Shown here: positions 51,195-63,617 of the stretch, in pieces
Position numbering within the stretch: the stretch's first letter is position 1
How the letters are laid out: each line of letters starts with the position of its first letter
Source of the DNA: Trichaptum fuscoviolaceum
Lineage: Eukaryota; Basidiomycota; Agaricomycetes; Hymenochaetales; Trichaptaceae
Reading direction: 5' to 3'
Assembly (NCBI GenBank): GCA_910574455.1
Contig: CAJSYZ010000005.1
Coordinates: forward strand, 3,596,001-3,660,000
DNA length: 64,000 bases
Position numbers and translations under genes: made by a program
Notes under the pieces: model-generated
What the model saw: the letters and a program-made list of their open reading frames with translations, nothing else
What the model was told of the DNA's origin: nothing
Database searches by the model: none

Positions 51195-52045
51195 ATGGCG
51201 TCTATCCTACGCTCAAGCACAAGCAGCCTTCGCAGGCCGTTTGCTCGTTCTCTCGTTAACCAGTTCCAAGGTAAGCCTTCTGGACGCAATCCTCAATGTT
51301 CCTTGTTCACACATCTACAGCCCGCACAGCTGCAAGCTCATCGTATCCATATGTTCCCGGTGGACGTAAGTACCGTCTGGAAACTATTGTATTTCTTTGG
51401 TTTTCACTAATGATGCATGTTTACTTTTGCCACAGCTATCCTCAAGGGCACCGTGAACGACCCGACATCCTTCCCGCCGCCTTCGAGAACCCACGGATCG
51501 TATCACTGGGCCTTTGAGCGCCTCCTCTCTGCCTCATTGGTACCAATCACGGCTGCTGCTGTTGTCACCACTGGCAGCCAATACCCCCTCATTGACGGCG
51601 TGCTGGGGATTGCGCTTGTTATGCACAGTCACATTGGAGTGAGTTACATCCATCAAATCATCTTTACTTCCTGTTTCTTGCTATTCGCACACTGAGCTCA
51701 AACTGGAACTTTTTGGAGCTTTACCTAGTAGTGTCCTCGTACTAGTATTTCCGCTTTATTCCCGCATCATATTATCTTCTTAAGTTTCCTGGTACTGACA
51801 CACGGATTTATGCTCTAGCTTGATTCCAGCGTTGTGGACTACCTGCATCCCCGTAAATTTCCTGTTTTAGGCCCCGTCGTGAAATGGACTCTTCGGGGTT
51901 TAACTACGGGTGCGGTGTATGGAGTATATATGTTCAATACCAATGATATCGGTGAGGCATTATGTACTACCTCAATCGCTGTCGACTTATCCTTCTGTGT
52001 TCGGCAGGACTTTGCGAGCTGATTGCTCGGGTATGGCATGCGTGA
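51195..52045 (+). CDS. SDH4: Succinate dehydrogenase membrane anchor subunit (CybS, SDH4/SDHD)
   Basis: Complex II inner-membrane subunit that helps bind haem b and ubiquinone. Exons 51195-51270, 51321-51365, 51436-51638, 51819-51951 and 52008-52045 splice in frame to a CybS protein. The presequence MASILRSSTSSLRRPFARSL is Arg/Ser-rich. The family core is ILKGTVNDPTSFPPPSRTHG, SYHWAFERLLSASLVPI, a second membrane segment ending VMHSHIGLDSSVVDYLHPRK (the His-His region near the haem and quinone site) and a third segment TTGAVYGVYMFNTNDIGL. Length about 164 aa, normal for the family. Confidence 0.93.
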
Positions 52046-52364
52046 ACTAGACAATTCGGGATTCCTGCATATTCGTTCAGAGCGCGGTTCCCTTCATACA
52101 TGTTATAGCCAGAAAAGAAATGTTTCATTATAATAAACCCGAGGCCGTTTGAATGGAAAAAAGTAAAGTGTAAATCGCATGCTGTTGAGATTGTGAACAG
52201 AGGACGTGGGAAGGAGGTACTTCTACCCGAATTGCAAAGAATGGCATCATGCAGGTCTCTGCTACTAGTAGCCATACCAGTCGGAAGTCATTGAAGATGG
52301 TACACTATAGCATTCTATCTTCGTTCCCATCATAACACGCTTTTCCGTCCACGTCTAGTATACG

Positions 52365-53181
52365 ATGGCAGCCAACATAACCTTCCACAAAGGTTGTAGA
52401 GATATGCGCCTATTCATTGACGAGAGTTGACAAATATACAGGATCGGTGGACGCCTCCGAGCGTTTCACGCTTTTGGGCCAGAAGGGTGTCACCATTTGG
52501 CTTACTGGATTAAGTGCTAGTGGGAAAGTATGTGGAGAGTTGCGATAGATTGTCTGAACTGCTTACATGGTTCTCCTAGTCGACAATCGCTTGTGCATTA
52601 GAGCAACACCTTCTGCATATAAAGAAGTTCACATATCGTCTAGATGGAGACAACATTCGGTTCGGCCTCAACAAAGATCTTGGGTTCGATGAGAAGTCAA
52701 GGAACGAGAACATCCGTCGGATCGGGGAGGTATGTTACGGCGCCAATTTCATGCACTAACTTCTGAATTACTGGACAGGTCGCCAAACTCTTTGCCGACG
52801 CGGCGTGCATATGCGTAACAGCTTTCATCTCGCCTTATCGAGCGGACAGACAGTCTGTTCGCGAGCTTCATGCGAAAAGTGGCATTGACTTCATAGAGGT
52901 CTATGTCGATGCCCCGCTGGACGTCGTAGAAGCGCGAGACCCTAAAGGATTGTATAAGAAGGCACGAGCGGGAGAGATCAAAGGCGAGCGCAGCGAGCAA
53001 GTCGGTTGTGCTTATACTCACCTTCAAGTTATTCCTCTATTTGATAGACTTCACGGGTATTTCAGCTCCCTATGAAGAGCCGGAGACTCCGGAAATTCAC
53101 ATCAAGACCGCTGAATTAACTATAGACGATAGTGTCCGGGTAATAGTAGAATACTTATTATCAAAGGGATACATTCTGTGA
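52365..53181 (+). CDS. MET14: Adenylylsulfate (APS) kinase
   Basis: Phosphorylates adenosine 5'-phosphosulfate to PAPS in sulfate assimilation, in the cytosol. Exons 52365-52392, 52442-52527, 52580-52729, 52779-52983 and 53048-53181 give 200 aa, the usual length. P-loop GLSASGKST is split by intron 2 before Ser-Thr. Other motifs: [46 protein letters not shown] and [20 protein letters not shown]. Intron 4 starts GCGAGC, a GC-AG intron, which is needed to keep IKDFTGI in frame. The stop is 132 bp from the convergent kinase stop. Confidence 0.95.
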
Positions 53182-53313
53182 GCTTCGAGATTTATATTAA
53201 TGGAATAGTTACTGTACAGAGGTTACATGCGGGCACTCTGATGCCCCCATAGACGAGAGCAATCAGATACAGCCGATACATTATCGGAAGGTAGGAATTG
53301 GAAAAACGAAGTA

Positions 53314-56300
53314 TTAAATTGTTACATTGGCGGCCAGCTGCTCGTACGGTCGTACAGTGTGGTCGAAAGCTCCTGTCTCCCCGTCACTGCTGCTTTCGCC
53401 TTCTTGTTCTTGTTCTTCTCGAATACGACTTCTTTGCTGCATCTTCGCCAAGAATTGTTCAAAAGTGCCTTCCTCTGCTTCATCGTCATCATCATCATCA
53501 TCGATAATGTCACTTTTCTTCAGTGGACTGTCAATGGTGTCGGTAAAGTTGTCCCCATTCAGCGTATTAGCAGAGTCGTAAAGAGTATCTTCAAATGACT
53601 CCTGCTCTTCTTCCTGAACCGAGCTGAAAGGCTGGACGCTGGCTGGAGCTTGCGATCCTCCAAATGCATCTGACGTTGCAGCCGTCTTTTGTAGAACTGT
53701 CGTCAGTCCGGTCTCGACTATACTCAGCCACTGCAAAAGTTCATCCACAGTCCGTGCAAGTTCACCGTGTGTTAACTCATGAGAAGACATCATAGAGCCT
53801 AAGTCAAGAGGTCTCAAGGGCGGGCCCAATGAACTAACAGAAGAGACGGAAGAAGAGAGTTTATGGCCGCTTGTCTGGGTCGATTGTCCACTTCCAGAAA
53901 CTGTGGTCGACATGTCTGTTGGGTCGGGGCGAGGAGAGCCAGGAGCATTGACCTGCACTGATCCTGGTGGAGCCAGTGGTGATAATGGAGGACGTAGTTG
54001 CGGAGATGAAACTGCATGACTAGTTGACGAATCTGGGGAGAAGACATTGGAACCCAGAGAGCTAGGGGTTGGTGCGAAAAACCGTCGATTTGAACTTACA
54101 GCCGATGGAGAAGGAGGGAGCAGATCTGGCATGCCATGCATCTCATGTGTCAATGCAGGAACCTTGAGGACGTCCTTCAAGCCTAAGATCGGCACAGGCG
54201 AATCTGGGTCGATTTTGGCAGAGGGTAGATCCTGCTTAATATCGATCGCCGTGCTGTGGACTGTCTCCATTACCGCTACACTCGCTTGACGAGTGACACT
54301 TGGTCTTCGCGACAGTGGCTGACCAGAGACAGGAAGCTGTTCGTTTGCGCGGGAATAGGATGGGGAGAGAGCTCCGGGATCCTGGCCGGCACCTGGTCCT
54401 AGAGAAGATGCAGATGGTTTGAAAAGGCGTTGGTTGCTGTAAATTGCATTGTTATCAAGGGAATGCGTTGTCTGATGTGCTGCAGGACTTCTGCTATCGC
54501 TACTTGATGAAGATAGACTGCCATGCGAGGGAGACATTGCGTTGTGCGATTTTGCTCGGTTAAATGATGAAATAGGAGGCGGAAGCGAAGGTCCAGCAAT
54601 ATTCGCAGTGGATGCAACAGGAGGGAAGTGAAAGTCGGAAGGAAAGTTCAATTTGCGAGGTGACGTAGATGAGGATGCTGCAGCACTACTTTGACTACGT
54701 TTTCGATTAAACAATGGCATCGAAAAGTTGGATTTAGAAGGTGAAGTAGATGATTGTTGTACTTCCACTGTCGCTGTTACGTCAGCAGGGGAATCGAATG
54801 TCATATCAAGGCTTCCATGCATATTCACGGGTGGGATGGAAATATTGGGTAAGCCGCGAGAAGTCCGAACATCCTTGTACGAAGGATTTGACCGAGCCGA
54901 GCTTCCTGTTGGAAACATATCATTCGACGAGGACGAGATATTCCCTGGGACTCTTCCATGTGGAGTCACAGAATGCGTTGACATAGTTGCGTCTCCGATA
55001 CCACGTCCGTGACCGTGACTATGTCCATGTCCATGGACAGGGCCAAGGTGTGGTAGCCTGGCGCGTTCAAGTTCTGGGGAAGGAGGTTGTCGATCTTCAT
55101 TCTCAGAAGTAGGTACAAAGCCAGTCAATTTTGACTTGGTACGCGATGGCTGCCCCGATCGTGGAGGAAATACGAAATCAAGTCGGCGGACGGTTTCATC
55201 GTTGGTGTGTTCTCCTCCCCCACCACCGTGGCGTCTCAACGGTGGCTTGTCTCGATCTGGTATGGGTGAAGAATTCTCAGCCGCGCCGGTGCCCAGGCCA
55301 ACAGTAGGTGTGTTGCTCCTCGAACGAAGTTGTCCAGTACCTGGGAAACCTGAAAACGCATCCTTACTTGGCCCTCTTGACTCTTCGCCGAAAAGAAGGC
55401 GAAGAGACGCAGGAATACGAGCATTCACGACCGAGCGATTCACTCCATCGTCGACCTCTTCATTTATAGATTCACCATGCGTGTCGGTAGATGAGCGGGC
55501 TCGCACGGTATCAAATTCCCAAGAATTTTTCTCTTCATCACCTGAGTGCATCCGATTGTCTCTGCAAAACAGTAAGTATATTGATAAACTAGCGCAGCAC
55601 TTTACGTACTCTTCCTCCTCGTCTTCCCAGGGCAAGGGATCTGCAATACTGGCTCTTGTTCCACCAGCTTGATGCCAAGCATCGTACTGAGTTAGAAGCT
55701 CCTTAAGCAACGCGATGGGCACCTTCGCGGCCGCCTTTATCCACTTGGTCTTGGATAATTCTTCTGCAACTGGGCGCTGAATGGATCATTAGTGCTTTTG
55801 CTACATATGAAAGCCAGAGCATTCACCTCCATTGGTGATTCTCGAAGACAGGATGCGACAAAATCTCGCAAATCTCTACTTCCGTGGTTCTCCGCCAATC
55901 TGGGCGGTTTGGTACGTGGTATGAGCTGAACAACCTTCAATCCGTCCAGGTTGGAATGAGGGGGACTACCGGTGACCATTTCATATATTGTTATCCCAAG
56001 GCTCCAGATATCTGCCTTTGTGTCATAAGCAGGAATGGGCTGAGCGACCTCCGGAGCCATCCAGTACGGTGTCCCTACGAGGGTATTGCGTTTTGATTGG
56101 TTGGTTACAAGCAGAGCGGAGACTCCGAAGTCGCAGAGCATTACTTTACCCAGCGCAGTTATAAGAACGTTGGCAGCTTTGATGTCCCGATGGATGACTC
56201 CCGATTTGTGCAAGTACGATAGGGCGAGTAGCAGCTCCCTGATAATGACAACGATATATTTCTCCTGCACTATACCGTTAGGACATGCCTTCATTAGTGT

Positions 56301-56588
56301 ACGCACGCTGCCTCCACTCGCGTACTCCATGACAATCCAAACCCGTGGGCCATCAAGATAACAGCCATAGTATTTTGTGATATTGACAGCATCGCGAAGG
56401 TGAGTGAGCAAAGCGACTTCGCTCTGAATGTCCCCCACATCATCGTCTGCAGTATCGAGATTTATTATCTTGAGGGCAACGACGTTTCCTGTTGCGACTT
56501 CAATGCCTTTGTGTACGGAGCCATAAGCGCCTTTTCCAATGGTCTCAAGGCGCTTGTAGAGTTGGTGGACGTCGGGCTGAGAGGCCAT
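53314..56588 (-). CDS. Ste20/GCK-family protein kinase (Nak1/Kic1/MST3-like)
   Basis: Exons 56588-55827, 55776-55610 and 55561-53314 give about 1,058 aa. The N-terminal kinase domain (residues ~9-265) has IGKGAYGSVHKG, VALKIINL, VIHRDIKAANVL, CDFGVSALL, GTPYWMAPEVAQP and DIWSLGITIYEM. The start YKRLETIGKGAYG and substrate-loop sequence fit the germinal-centre kinases of the Nak1/Kic1 group, which work in the MOR/RAM polarity pathway upstream of an NDR kinase. The long C-terminal region is Ser/Pro-rich and disordered, with an acidic end. Translation start was placed at MASQPDVHQ; an in-frame upstream ATG (56642) looks like leader sequence. It shares a 177-bp divergent promoter with the CLASP-like gene. 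Confidence 0.92.
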
Positions 56589-56765
56589 ACAACTAAGGCG
56601 GTGAAGTATCTGCGGCCAAAGTGTCAGTGGCAGTGCAACCACTGAACCAAGTTATGGATGCCAGCGATCACGTGCCACTGGCGCGCTCTAGTTCAAACAC
56701 AGATGGACGCGTCCAGTGGCTAAGTTCTCACTTCTCTCCTTCCATCTCCACCTCACTCATCAGCG
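56589..56765. promoter_or_regulatory. Short bidirectional promoter, Ste20 kinase and CLASP-like gene
   Basis: Only 177 bp separate the two start codons on opposite strands, so the genes probably share control elements. No TATA box is evident. Confidence 0.6.
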
Positions 56766-59132
56766 ATGCCTCCAAAAATCCCAGAAATCTTAGTGGCAAG
56801 TAGTAAATACTACCTGAATTTTCCCCTGCTAATCCTCTCTGCAGTGTGAATCCAATGAAGTCTGGGAGCACGAGTTGCAACTTGTTGCAGAAGGTCTTGC
56901 ATTAGATGAATCGGAGGACACTTGGGAACGCATAGCGCGAGCCATCCAACGTTTGAATTCTCTAGCAAGGGGCTCAGCAACTGACTTCCCGAAAGAAACA
57001 GTGGCTGCCGTTCGAACTCATGTTCGGCCCATAATCAGCGCTCTGAACTCCGAACGATCCCGTTTAAACGGTGCGGCCACAGACCTCGTTGTGAACCTTG
57101 CAACCCAGCTAGGCCGTCAGTTTGGACCGCTTCTACCTCATCTGGCCCCCACCCTCCTTGGTCTCGCAACACGAACAAACAAGCTACTCATTTCCCGGGC
57201 AAAGTCTTGTCTCTTGGCCATAGCAGAGTATGCGCAGTTAACCAATCTGCTTCCACTACTACGAGATGCCGTCACCGACAAATCTTTATCTCTGCGACTT
57301 GTCTCGTCCGAGGTGGCTCTCAAATGCTTGAATTGCTTCGACCCCTCCAATCTCGAAACAAATGCCAGAGCCGAAGACATTGAATGCATGATTCGTTCAA
57401 CTGCGAGGGATGCCAGTGCTGATGTGCGAAAAGTCAGCCGAAGACTATTTGAAGCATACAAGATACTACTCCCTCAGAGGGTCGCGACGTGAGCCGCAAT
57501 ATCTGTTTATGATTCGAATTGCAGTTTCCTTACAGAATTTGTAACAGATTTGTTGATCCATTGTCACCGGTGATGAAGAAATATCTCGACATCAAGTCAA
57601 AAGACACTATTGCCCTATCTTCTTCATCCTCGAATCTACAGACGAACTTGCAGAAATCCTCTCGCACGTGTTATACTTTATCGTCATCCATGCCAGTGGA
57701 TCGTCGCCCAGCGGATTCCGGTGATCGAGGTCATGGGCATGTTAAGAGCCTGACCATAGGTTCCCTAGGCACAATGAGGGATGTTGTGGCAGGCGCTTCA
57801 GCTGAATCTAAGACCGTCCCCTTAAACGAAGCTAAACCTCAACGTTCGCAAGGTTCTGGTCCAATGCGTCCCCCTCCCCACATGCGTCATGCCATTTTGT
57901 CGAAACCAGTCCAAGATCCAGCTGTTCGTCCTGCGCCTGGCAGGTTCCCCTCGCGTCCGGCGTCGGCGCAATCATTGCATTCTATGCCACCTCCGTCTGA
58001 ATCAATCATTTTGCGAGAACGCGCAAAGCGACCTCCCAAACCAGAGACTGTCTCTCCACCTCAAACAACGAGTGGTTCAAGTTCCAGATCTGCTGTTCCA
58101 GCGTTAGTTCGCGACAAGGCTCAGGAAACAACAGCTTGCCGCCCAGAATCATCTTTATCCCAGTCAGGTGGCTTCCAAAAGATTTCAACATCAGCCGCGG
58201 GTGAATCTGCACCAAAAAAGACGGCGCGCAGAGTGAAGAAAGTGACTGAAGAGGCGGAGAGCAAAGTCTCCCAGGCTCAAAAGTCTTCCGGGCGTGATTT
58301 GTCTTTAAAGACGGTTTCCTCGAAAGCTAGAGAAGTGAACACGAGCGTTCCAAAAGAACAACCGAAACGAGTGAAATCGGAGAAGATAAATACAAAGGCG
58401 AAAGCTTCTTTGGATAAGCCGCCCGCTCCGGCTCATCGTAGCACTTCGAGGGCAGCAATCAAAGCTCCCGGAATCAAAGCAGCGAATTTGGAAGCGACTT
58501 TAGAACTTCATGCTGGGAACAAACCTCCGAACTCGTTAGACGAAGATGTTTCCCACAAAAATGCAGTGCAAATACCAGAAGAACCAGCGGTGCACTCGCG
58601 GACAGGTATTCACGCGCCAACTATTTCCCAGCTCGCAAAGAGGAAAGCTCTTCCACCATCCACTGATATCAAGGTACAAAAAAAGACCAAACGTATCGTT
58701 GAGCCGCTCGCTATCCGTAAAATCAATAGGCCGCCTTTGAGCGAAGGCCCAGGCGATGATAATGTTCCTACACCCGGGACAGCTAGTGTATTAGTGTCTC
58801 CTGCTGTTCTAGAGTCAGAGCTCACAGAAACTGCAGCAGCAGCAGAAATTCCACTTCCAGAGTCCCCGCCAAGTTCAGCAGATCACGAACCTTCCGACGA
58901 TGGGTTACCCATTTTCCGAATTGACGTACCGCCTCTACCTACACCTCTTCGCGATGTTAATGCCATGCAATATCGCATGGCTGCTACGCCCATCTCTGCT
59001 CTGCTTTTTTCCATTGAAAAGGGATTTGAGGACTCACTTCCAGAAGGGTCCTCTGAGCTTGATATAGGCCATCTTGTCCCTCAGGAAATGCTACAGCCCA
59101 GGGTAGACCTGCCTGTTCCTATCAGATTTTGA
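56766..59132 (+). CDS. CLASP-type TOG-domain protein (CLASP_N)
   Basis: Exons 56766-56795, 56845-57488 and 57536-59132 give 756 aa. Residues ~11-225 form a helical HEAT/TOG array. Typical segments are LNGAATDLVVNLATQLGRQF, TNKLLISRAKSCLLAIAEYA and the closing ADVRKVSRRLFEAYKILLP, matching the CLASP N-terminal domain that binds tubulin. The rest is a basic Ser/Pro/Lys-rich region typical of microtubule-lattice binding, ending in an acidic tail. It is shorter than animal CLASPs and has one TOG. The first intron donor is either GC (GTG|GCAAGT) or GT two codons' worth upstream (TTA|GTGGCA). Both keep frame. Expected role: stabilising microtubules at plus ends or spindle. Confidence 0.8.
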
Positions 59133-59441
59133 TACACATGTATGATACCTCCTATATAGTAGACTGGAACAACTAATCGTCTATATACACATGTACTTTT
59201 GCTAACTTGGCGCATGTGCCTGTATTTTACGCTGTCTGGAGTTTCATTATATTGACGATTATCTTGCATGCCAGTGTGTGCACGTATGGTTGACTTTCCA
59301 TTTGTAGACGTACATGGACGCGGCGCGAAACCATTCAGTTCAAGTTCAAAACGCGTCTCAAAGTCTATGCCACTTCAATAACACACCGTGTTACATTTAT
59401 TTCGTCCTGTCTAAAGCAACACTATCATTTAGGTATTCTTC

Positions 59442-62400
59442 ATGTCAACCCCGGGGCGACCGCGAACATCTGGCATACCAACCCCGGGACGTCCGTCCTC
59501 AGGAGGCCGACTACGCTCCTTTTCTTCGTCTGCTTCTTCACAACCCAAGCCTTTACCAATCGACTCTAACGAAGCCAATAAAGCTCTTGCTGAAGCATTG
59601 CAATCAAATGATCCTGCACGTCATTCGTCTCGCTCTGTCTCGTCACAAAGTACCTCCCAGCGACCATTGTCTGTTGCGTCCAGTTCGCGCCCTAAAACTC
59701 CCAGCACTTCATTGGCCAAAAGCACCCAACAGCGTAGACCCCAAAGTCGTCAATCAGATGTATTCTCCCGTACACAGAGAGACTTCTGCGTAGGGGATAA
59801 TGTTCGTGTCGAGAGTTTGGGCTTCGAGGGCACGCTTCGATTTCTTGGTGAAATCGAAGGGAAGGCAGGACTTTGGGCGGGTGTTGAATTGGGCGGCGGT
59901 TTTGCTGGCTTGGGCAAAAATGACGGTTCGGTTGGCGAGTGAGTAGATGTACAGTGACCCGACGTTTAATGGCTGATAAGAACCTTCAGGAAGCGCTATT
60001 TTACGTGCCCCCCTAAGTGTGGTGTTTTCGTAGCGAGCAACAAACTATCCCCACCAACAGTCTTTCCTGGTCAATACTCGCGTCCTTCCTCCGTTGCGTC
60101 TACTAGGGCTTCCATGTCCGGTCGAATAACACCCTCTACATTTGGTCGGACGACTCCATCGTTATTCAATGGTCGAGTTACACCATCCATGCCAAATGGC
60201 CGAGTTACGCCTGCAAGAGGAGCTGGTCGGGTCACACCTTCTACAAGTTTTGGATTCACCACACCTTCCGCTCGCGTTCCGTCCAAACCGTCTATTCCAC
60301 CGCCAGAAAATGCGCCCTCATCCACTGCGATGAACAAGATTACAGCCGGGAGCCGTGCTAGCAAATATATAGGGATGACGGCGCAGCAGCTATCAGCCCG
60401 CGGGTCCAAATCCCCGGTGATAACTGCTCCGGCAAGCCCTTCAAGTCAGAGTAGCGGATTTCGCGGCTCACCACGCTCCTTGGGTTCTCCTAGCCCATCT
60501 CGATCGGAACTTGCCAGCCCTTCCTCTGGTACTGGAGCAACTCCAAAAGCCGTGACACGTCTGCCTGGACTCGGGACGCCAAAGCGATTTGGTTCCGGCA
60601 GACCCTCTCAAGTAACACCGAAGCCAAGAATTCCTTCTGCAGTAGCAATGCCCCCTCCGCCGTCCCCTCCAAGCGGCGGATCCAACAGGAGCTTGAGTAT
60701 AAGCGAGAAACCTCTTACCCCAACTTATAGCACAGCAAGCAACGATACTGCGGTGGAGGAGGAGTCCCTTGGCAGTCTACCGAGCATCCAACAGAATAGC
60801 AGAGCTCTGCATGATAAGATACAGGGTCTTCTGAAGTCCAAGGGGACCTCGGACATATACGTGTCCTCTGATGCCTTGCACCCAAGTTTCGGTGATGATG
60901 CTCCGAGGCCAAGGTCAGTGGCACACGTTGATTACGAAAAAATTCGAAATCTGGAGGAAGAGAACGCTCAATTGCAGATTGCACTGAGCGAGTTATCTAC
61001 CAAACAAGATCTTAGGGCAAGTATGCCGGGGGAGTTCGAAAGTCTGAAAGACGAACGTGACCAGGCCCTGCTCCGGATCCAAGACTTGGAAGGTCAACTA
61101 AAAGCATCAGAACGGTCTTTGAACGAACGGTTGTCGAAGATCAGCAATCTGGAACGTTCTATACAATCCAGCGCTACGGAATTGGAAAGTGTCAGAGCTG
61201 ATAGAGATGCGCGTTTAAGGGATCTCGAAACTAAATTGGAAGATAACGAACATCTAGTTTCTCGCTTGAAGGAGGCGATCGAAGTCAAATCGAATGAAGC
61301 TGGGCAAAATGAAGGTGTCATTCAAGCTAAGAATGCAGAGATTGGCCTCTTAGAGGGCAGAGTCAAGAAGGCGAACTCCGAACTGGAAGACGTTCGACGG
61401 GATCTCATCTCTCAGGTGGAAGAACTCCGACGAGCAGGGCAGGAAACTATAGCTCTCTACGAAGAAAGGCTTAGTACATCGGAAATGAAAAGATACGAGT
61501 TGGAAGATCGCGTACAAGAACTTGAAGAACTATCAAAGAAACGGACGTCAGTTGGACATACGTCCCTGGATGATAGTGTTGATGGAGTGTCAAAGATTGA
61601 CAACGAAATGCTGCGCGATCAAGTCTCGCATCTTCAGAAGAAAATACAGGATCTAGAAGATCAACTCGAGGACACTCGTGCTAACGCAGAGAGAGAAGAA
61701 GCCGCTCTGCGCTCTCGTGTACAACGATACAAAGAAAGCGAGGCTTCGTTGCGATCAGAGACAACGGAAATTAGGAAAGAGGTAGAGTCGTTGACTAAGT
61801 CTGAAGCGGTAGCAAGGGCTAAAGCAGAAGAGGCGGAGGAGGCACTCCGGGAGAATACATTTGCTCTTGAGAATGCGAGAGCTGAGATCGAGAGTCTTCG
61901 TGCTGAAGTTGCTGTAAGTGACTCTACTCTGTGACACTCTGGTTATATTTCTCAGTCGCATTTTCAGGCGTTCGAGAGCGACCAGGCACGAAATTCTACA
62001 GATAAGGCACGAGCGGAAGAGGCGTCCAAACGCGCGGCGTCAGAACGCAATCGCCACAATGATGAAATAAACCAGCTCAAAGAGTTGCTTGAAGTTGCTC
62101 GAACTTCACGTAAAGAGGCACAACACGAACTGGAACTTATGAAGTCGGAAGCCAGTGAAACTGCTCGCTCTCTGTCGCTTCTCAAGCAAACGATAGAAGC
62201 ATTAGACTCGGATAAAGCTGAGGTTTGTGCAAGTGCAATCCCACCTGATTTTATGGCTGATGTGACAAAATAGCTGGAACATGAGCGAGATGAACTTTCT
62301 GCGAAATTTGAACGAGAAAGGACGGTTGTCGCAGAGCTTCGATCAGCGTTGGACCAGAAGACGACTGAAGCAGAAACATCTCGCAAGAATATGAATCGTG

Positions 62401-63617
62401 ATCGACCAATCAATCTCGGCCTACAAGACTCTTCCCCAGCGACAACACCAAAGCATGATCGAGACAGTCGGGAAGAGGTCAAAGGTCTCAAGTAAGCATT
62501 GAATGTGTCTCCTTTCTATCTTTGCTGACATGTTATCTGAAAGGCATATTATACAAGAGCTGCAGAAGGAAAATACTGCAATGGCCGGTAGGAATAAAGT
62601 TCTTGAATCTGAAAACAGGATATTATTGACAGAGACGGAGTCCCTCCGAGAGGTATGTCGTACTTGCTGAGATAAGGTAACACGCTTACATTTAATTCTC
62701 AAGGACTTGAAGGTGTTGGAGGACAATATTGAACAAAGCTTAGAGCGTGAGGAGCAAGCATTGAATGTGCAGGGAGGCCAGCTATCGGAAGGTGCATTGG
62801 CGGAAAGTCAAAGGGCTTTCCGCGAACTGAAGGTAAAATCCGACTTCATCTGGTCCTTCTAATGGTATATTAACATTTTTTCGAACTCACAGGCTGAGAT
62901 CGAACAACTACGGAAGAAAATTTCTGAAGTCGAATCGGCCAGACAGAGAGATCAACATGAGGTACAATTTTTTCTTGCTCCAATGTCGTGGTTCCTTCCG
63001 CTTACGCCGTCTCACAGCACGAAAAGGAACTGGCGCAACTGGAGAGCATGATCGAAGCGAAGGTTGGTCCACATGTCTTCAAATGTTTAGTATTGAGGAT
63101 CTAACTCACAGTTATTCTTGCTTCAGATCTATCGCGAAGTAAGCGAATCAGCCGATGTCAAATAGTGGTAGACACATACTGACCTTTCGTTCAGGATGAG
63201 CTCGAAACAGAGATCAAGAATCTGAAAGATAAGCTGGCGAGAGGACAGCGTTCTTCGAAATCCAGTTCGGAAATGGCCACCCAGGAGCCGAGACGGCGTA
63301 AAACATCTACCACGAGCACCAGCAGCTTGTCCAGCCTCCCTGGGAATCAAGCGACAACCGCGGTGCCGCCCAACGCGTCGAACGGTTTGATCTGCGAGCT
63401 TTGCGATCAACCCGGACATGAATTTTACGCTTGCCCGGAGATCAACAAGAATCCCCCTTCACCTTTGTCAACTACGACTGATTCCACAGAATATCCCCCA
63501 GCACCGCGTCGAAGCTCGGGAAGGGGGTTGTTTACTTCATCTGACCTTTACTGTGAAGACTGCGAAGGGAGGGGCCACACTGCTGCAGATTGTCCCTACT
63601 CAATGGACGTCTTCTAA
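59442..63617 (+). CDS. CLIP-170-type microtubule plus-end protein (CAP-Gly, coiled coil, zinc knuckles)
   Basis: The start MSTPGRPRTSGIPTPGRPSS matches fungal CLIPs. A CAP-Gly domain spans about residues 115-185, with GLGKNDGSVGEKRYF carrying the GKNDG tubulin-tail-binding motif. Next comes a Ser/Pro/Arg linker with repeated GRVTPS/GRTTPS units (residues ~205-260), a long coiled coil (~450-1010), and a C-terminal pair of CCHC zinc knuckles, CELCDQPGHEFYAC and CEDCEGRGHTAADC, ending DCPYSMDVF. At least nine introns, several short ones near the 3' end. It tracks growing microtubule plus ends and recruits dynactin/dynein or kinesin cargo in relatives. It follows the CLASP-like gene in the same direction, 309 bp after its stop. 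Confidence 0.93.
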
